Assembly (NCBI GenBank): GCA_035276475.1
Contig: DATELQ010000026.1
Location: 1-64,000 of the forward strand
DNA from: DATDFB01 sp035276475
GTDB taxonomy: Bacteria > Acidobacteriota > Thermoanaerobaculia > Gp7-AA8
DNA length: 64,000 nt
Reading direction: 5' to 3'
Numbering within the stretch: the first letter of the stretch is position 1; each line of letters starts with the position of its first letter. The position numbers were made by a program, and so were the translations under genes. This document shows, piece after piece, positions 61,405 through 64,000 of the stretch. A model generated the notes under the pieces. The model was not told the DNA's origin. It did no database searches and saw only the letters and a list, made by a program, of their open reading frames with translations.

Positions 61405-62903
61405 AGCGTCTCCAGCGTGCGCTGTCGAGGCATTTTCAAGAGGAAGGCGAGTTTAGCCCCTTCACTTACACGGTCGGGATGGAGTCCTCCTTTCAGGAGG
61501 CCTTTGCGTCCGGGCAGGACTATCCGCTGAAGCAGCCTGTCGACGACGAGACGTTCGCGCAGTTCGCGCGTTCGCTGACCCTCATTCACGAATCAGTGCA
61601 TGCGGCGCAGTTCTTCACAACGGCGTTCGGACTCCGCACGCTTCGCTACACGCTCATCCTGCTGAAACGCCTACGAGAAGGAAACGCGTGGCAGTTGCCG
61701 CTCTTGCAGACGCTCTTCGACGAGACAGGAAACATCGCACCGTCCTCACCACAGGAGCGCGTCCTGAACGGTTCCGTTGTGTTCCTCGACGTCATGGACC
61801 AGATGCGCCTACATGAGCAGCACGATCCCCACGACGGAGACCAGGGTGGCATTCGGCTCTACTTCCTGCCATGGTCACCCCACTTCTTCCTCGACGCAGG
61901 CACGGCCGAACTCGATCACCGCCTGCAGTTGGCGAAACAGCTCGAAGCTGGTGGCTTCCTCGTCCGGCGCCTACCCGTGCTCGCGTTCCTGCAGCCGCCG
62001 ACCGACTACCGCATCGTCTTGAACGCCGCGGCGCTCATGGAGACCTACGCGACGCTGACGGAGCTGAATCACATCCAAAATGCGTTCGGCGTCACGGCGG
62101 AGGAGGCTTTGGAACTCCTCCCGCAGGCCATGCGCTACCACGCAGTCTTACGGTACGCGCTCGAATCCGGTCTGTGCGATGTGCGCGGTTTGATCCCGAC
62201 GATGCTCGTTTGCATCGACGCGGCGCTCATGTACGACCCCTTCGTTCTCTTCGACGTTCCTTGGGCCATCGCGGACCCACAGGGAAGAAGCGACCGCTAC
62301 GTCGGCGAGACGTTTCTCGCGGTGTGCGACGCGGTTCGAAAGATCGGCCAGGCGCAAACAGCCGACTATGACGGCGTCGCAAACTTCTATCGCGCCGTGT
62401 GCGTTGAGGCCGGCCTCCCGAGTCCCGATTGGATGGCGCAGAAAACGTACGATGTCGCCGCGACGCTCGCAGCTCGCGCTACGGGAAAGGACGTCTTGCT
62501 GGGGCGAGTGATCACCGCACATCGCGATGCCCTGAAGTTCCGACTTGATCGCGGACCCGTCTTCCCCTTCATCCTGCCGACAACCGCGCCGCTGTTCGAC
62601 GTGATCGAAACGGTGCTGCCGGTGATCTCGTTCTACAACCTCCACACGCGGCAGGCCGACCCGTTCGACCCGCACAAGATCGATGCGGTCAGTGTCCACA
62701 CGATTTTGACGCAGGCGATCATGTCTCCACAGATCGAATGCCCGCTCAAAATGGGCGAGCCGTTCTTCTGTTCAAGCGCCACGCTCGAGCAGCAGCGGCT
62801 GTGCGTCTGGACCGTCGATCAGAAGCCGGTCAGCGAATGTCTCGTTGACATCCTGGAGCGCCTGTTTGGGTTCAAACCCGGAGCGCACGAAGCCGCCGAG
62901 TGA
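61401..62903 (+). CDS. Putative zinc metallopeptidase (HExxH) of the two-gene unit
   Basis: A 500-residue protein. LTLIHESVHAAQFFTTAFG places H63, E64 and H67 as an HExxH site, and E214 in ALMETYATLTELNH is a fair candidate for the third ligand, as in gluzincin-like folds. The rest is mainly helical (LRTLRYTLILLKRLREG, YDVAATLAARATGKD) with no signal peptide. No known family is recognised with certainty. Coupling to the 246-residue gene suggests that protein is its substrate, regulator or partner. Confidence 0.72.
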   Translation: MKRLQRALSRHFQEEGEFSPFTYTVGMESSFQEAFASGQDYPLKQPVDDETFAQFARSLTLIHESVHAAQFFTTAFGLRTLRYTLILLKRLREGNAWQLPLLQTLFDETGNIAPSSPQERVLNGSVVFLDVMDQMRLHEQHDPHDGDQGGIRLYFLPWSPHFFLDAGTAELDHRLQLAKQLEAGGFLVRRLPVLAFLQPPTDYRIVLNAAALMETYATLTELNHIQNAFGVTAEEALELLPQAMRYHAVLRYALESGLCDVRGLIPTMLVCIDAALMYDPFVLFDVPWAIADPQGRSDRYVGETFLAVCDAVRKIGQAQTADYDGVANFYRAVCVEAGLPSPDWMAQKTYDVAATLAARATGKDVLLGRVITAHRDALKFRLDRGPVFPFILPTTAPLFDVIETVLPVISFYNLHTRQADPFDPHKIDAVSVHTILTQAIMSPQIECPLKMGEPFFCSSATLEQQRLCVWTVDQKPVSECLVDILERLFGFKPGAHEAAE

Positions 62904-62930
62904 GACGAGGAGCTGTCGCTCTTTGATTTG

Positions 62931-63434
62931 TTACTCCTCCACGAGCGGCTGGATCGTGCCGCCAACGTCCGTCCACCACGCAACGCCGTTCACGTGCACC
63001 ACTCGGCCGCGGGCATCGCGCGCAAACAGCAACCGTGGGTCATGTGGATGGCGATGGAGGACGAGCAACTGCACGCCCGCCCGCATGACGCGGTAGCAGC
63101 GGCCGCCCTCCGTCGGCCGGAGCTCGCAGCCTGCGAACGTGCAGCTCGGCACGATCGTCGGGTGTGGCCACGCGCAGGCGGTGAGCGTCGGCTCTCGGTC
63201 ACGCCGCCACAGCGCAAACCGCGCCTGACGCCGCTGAACGTCGTACTTGATACGCGCCCACGCGGCGTTCACCTCCGCGATCCGTGCGGCCGCAGCCGGA
63301 TCATCCGGGTGCGTGTCGGGGTGAAGCTCCTTCACGAGCGCACGGTACACGCGCGCGATCTCCTCGACCGGCGTCGTCGCCGCGACGCCGAGCGTGCGAC
63401 ACGCGCGGATATACGTCACCGAGCGCCGCGTCAC
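62931..63434 (-). CDS. J-domain protein
   Basis: A 167-residue protein starting at GTG 63434. The N-terminal J-domain (residues about 8-62) has the YRALVKELHPDTHPDD motif with HPD at 38-40, so it should stimulate an Hsp70. The C-terminal half is a Cys-containing beta region (SCTFAGCELRPTEGGRCYRV, then RHPHDPRLLFARDARGR). No G/F region or zinc-finger domain of DnaJ is present. It overlaps the upstream gene stop (GTGA). Confidence 0.82.
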   Translation of the reverse strand: MTRRSVTYIRACRTLGVAATTPVEEIARVYRALVKELHPDTHPDDPAAAARIAEVNAAWARIKYDVQRRQARFALWRRDREPTLTACAWPHPTIVPSCTFAGCELRPTEGGRCYRVMRAGVQLLVLHRHPHDPRLLFARDARGRVVHVNGVAWWTDVGGTIQPLVEE

Positions 63435-63988
63435 GGCTCCACCTCCGCCGGCACCGTATTGCCAGACGGCAGGATGAGTTCCGTGATCTCCAGCGGCTCC
63501 TCGGCCGCGAGATCGTCGCGATGCGTCTCGCGGTTGGCGCGCACGACGATTCGCGGTGGCAGCGGCGGCGGCGCAGGGACGGATGGGGGACAGGGGTCGT
63601 CGTCATCGTCGCAGCCGGCCGGTGGTAGCCCAAAGAGCTGCACGCGGAGCAGCTCACCGATCCGGACGACAATGTCTTCCTTCGTCCCGACAGATACGAG
63701 CCCCGGCATCCGCGTTGCGTACGGCCAAACGCTGTAACGCCCGCGCCGGGCGCGTGGGGTCAGCCGCTCGCACTTCTTATAGATGCTCGACAGGCTCTCG
63801 GCGAGGAATGCGCGCAGCACGTCGCGCGAGATCAGGCCATCGCCACGATCTCCCGCAGGCGCGATGACCCCGTGCGGGAGGCCCGTCCAGTCGTGGATCG
63901 TGTAGCGAGTGCACGGCAGGACGAGGTACTCCCGCTCGTCCACGAGGCGGTAGAGCCGCGTCCCCGTTGGCACGCTCGGCCGCCGCAC
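63431..63988 (-). CDS. Uncharacterised protein, probably cut by the right edge
   Basis: At least 185 residues; a GTG start at 63988 is possible, but the frame is open to the window edge (GYPVRRPSVPTG), so the true start may lie outside. It has an N-terminal beta-rich part (LYRLVDEREYLVLPC), a helix (DVLRAFLAESLSSIYKKCERL), an acidic and proline-rich linker (CDDDDDPCPPSVPAPPPLPP) and a C-terminal strand region. No family is recognised. Translationally coupled to the J-domain gene. Confidence 0.6.
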   Translation of the reverse strand: MRRPSVPTGTRLYRLVDEREYLVLPCTRYTIHDWTGLPHGVIAPAGDRGDGLISRDVLRAFLAESLSSIYKKCERLTPRARRGRYSVWPYATRMPGLVSVGTKEDIVVRIGELLRVQLFGLPPAGCDDDDDPCPPSVPAPPPLPPRIVVRANRETHRDDLAAEEPLEITELILPSGNTVPAEVEP

Positions 63989-64000
63989 CGGGTACCCGTC

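Noticed and set aside
54051..64000. Second copy of the tRNA-Pro 3' end (right attachment site)
   Set aside because: No matching stretch to the T arm and acceptor end was found in the remaining window, so the right end is probably outside.

Overview
This is a contiguous stretch of a high-GC Gram-negative bacterial chromosome. An outer membrane is implied by a TonB-type protein, LolA, Lgt and several lipoprotein or exported proteins. The combination of a split glycine decarboxylase (gcvPA/gcvPB), many secreted FG-GAP, fibronectin and tannase-type proteins, an AI-2E transporter carrying a cobalamin-binding-like tail, and a DUF255 thioredoxin-fold protein suggests Acidobacteriota or a close relative. 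That assignment is an inference from gene content; no rRNA or other decisive marker lies in the window.

Positions 1-53,900 read as ordinary chromosome, densely packed with many 1-8 nt gene overlaps. In order they hold: a TonB C-terminus, an M1 peptidase with a frameshift, nfo and icd; a LexA/CI-like regulator with paired palindromes at its promoter; a sigma factor, zinc anti-sigma and membrane protein operon; a lone ABC ATPase followed by prmC and a HIT protein; an AI-2E/B12-like fusion; two unknown genes; a 21-bp tandem repeat; a methyltransferase; a PAS-GGDEF diguanylate cyclase; and a shortened tannase family enzyme. Next come the glycine cleavage operon gcvT-gcvH-gcvPA-gcvPB, XerC, a DUF4920 protein, a large FG-GAP protein, a DUF255 protein, and a glycosyltransferase with an FN3 lipoprotein. 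Then follow the glmS-alkA-lgt-ogt operon, a very large secreted tyrosinase, mnmA, a response regulator, maeB, the lolA-tgt-yajC-secD-secF cluster, an M23 peptidase, and a GHMP kinase fused to what looks like the C-terminal region of a HerA/DUF87 ATPase.

A tRNA-Pro(GGG) gene at 53,974-54,050 is followed at once by an excisionase-like gene and a tyrosine integrase. From there to the right edge the content is accessory, so this is probably the left end of an integrative element whose right end lies beyond the window. The element carries an XRE/ImmA pair with matching operator-like palindromes at two promoters; two 10-codon leader ORFs with strong ribosome binding sites; a small membrane protein; and a ribbon-helix-helix/TPR pair facing a small exported peptide gene. 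It also has a two-gene unit joining an unknown 246-residue protein to an HExxH protein, and a J-domain protein pair. The most novel candidates are the unknown/HExxH pair, the RHH-TPR-peptide set and the XRE/ImmA circuit.

A second theme is repeats. Degenerate heptanucleotide tandem repeats, each locus with its own word, occur at 22,898, 41,469, 48,845 and 49,028. One copy lies in frame inside tgt and another supplies the apparent tgt start codon.
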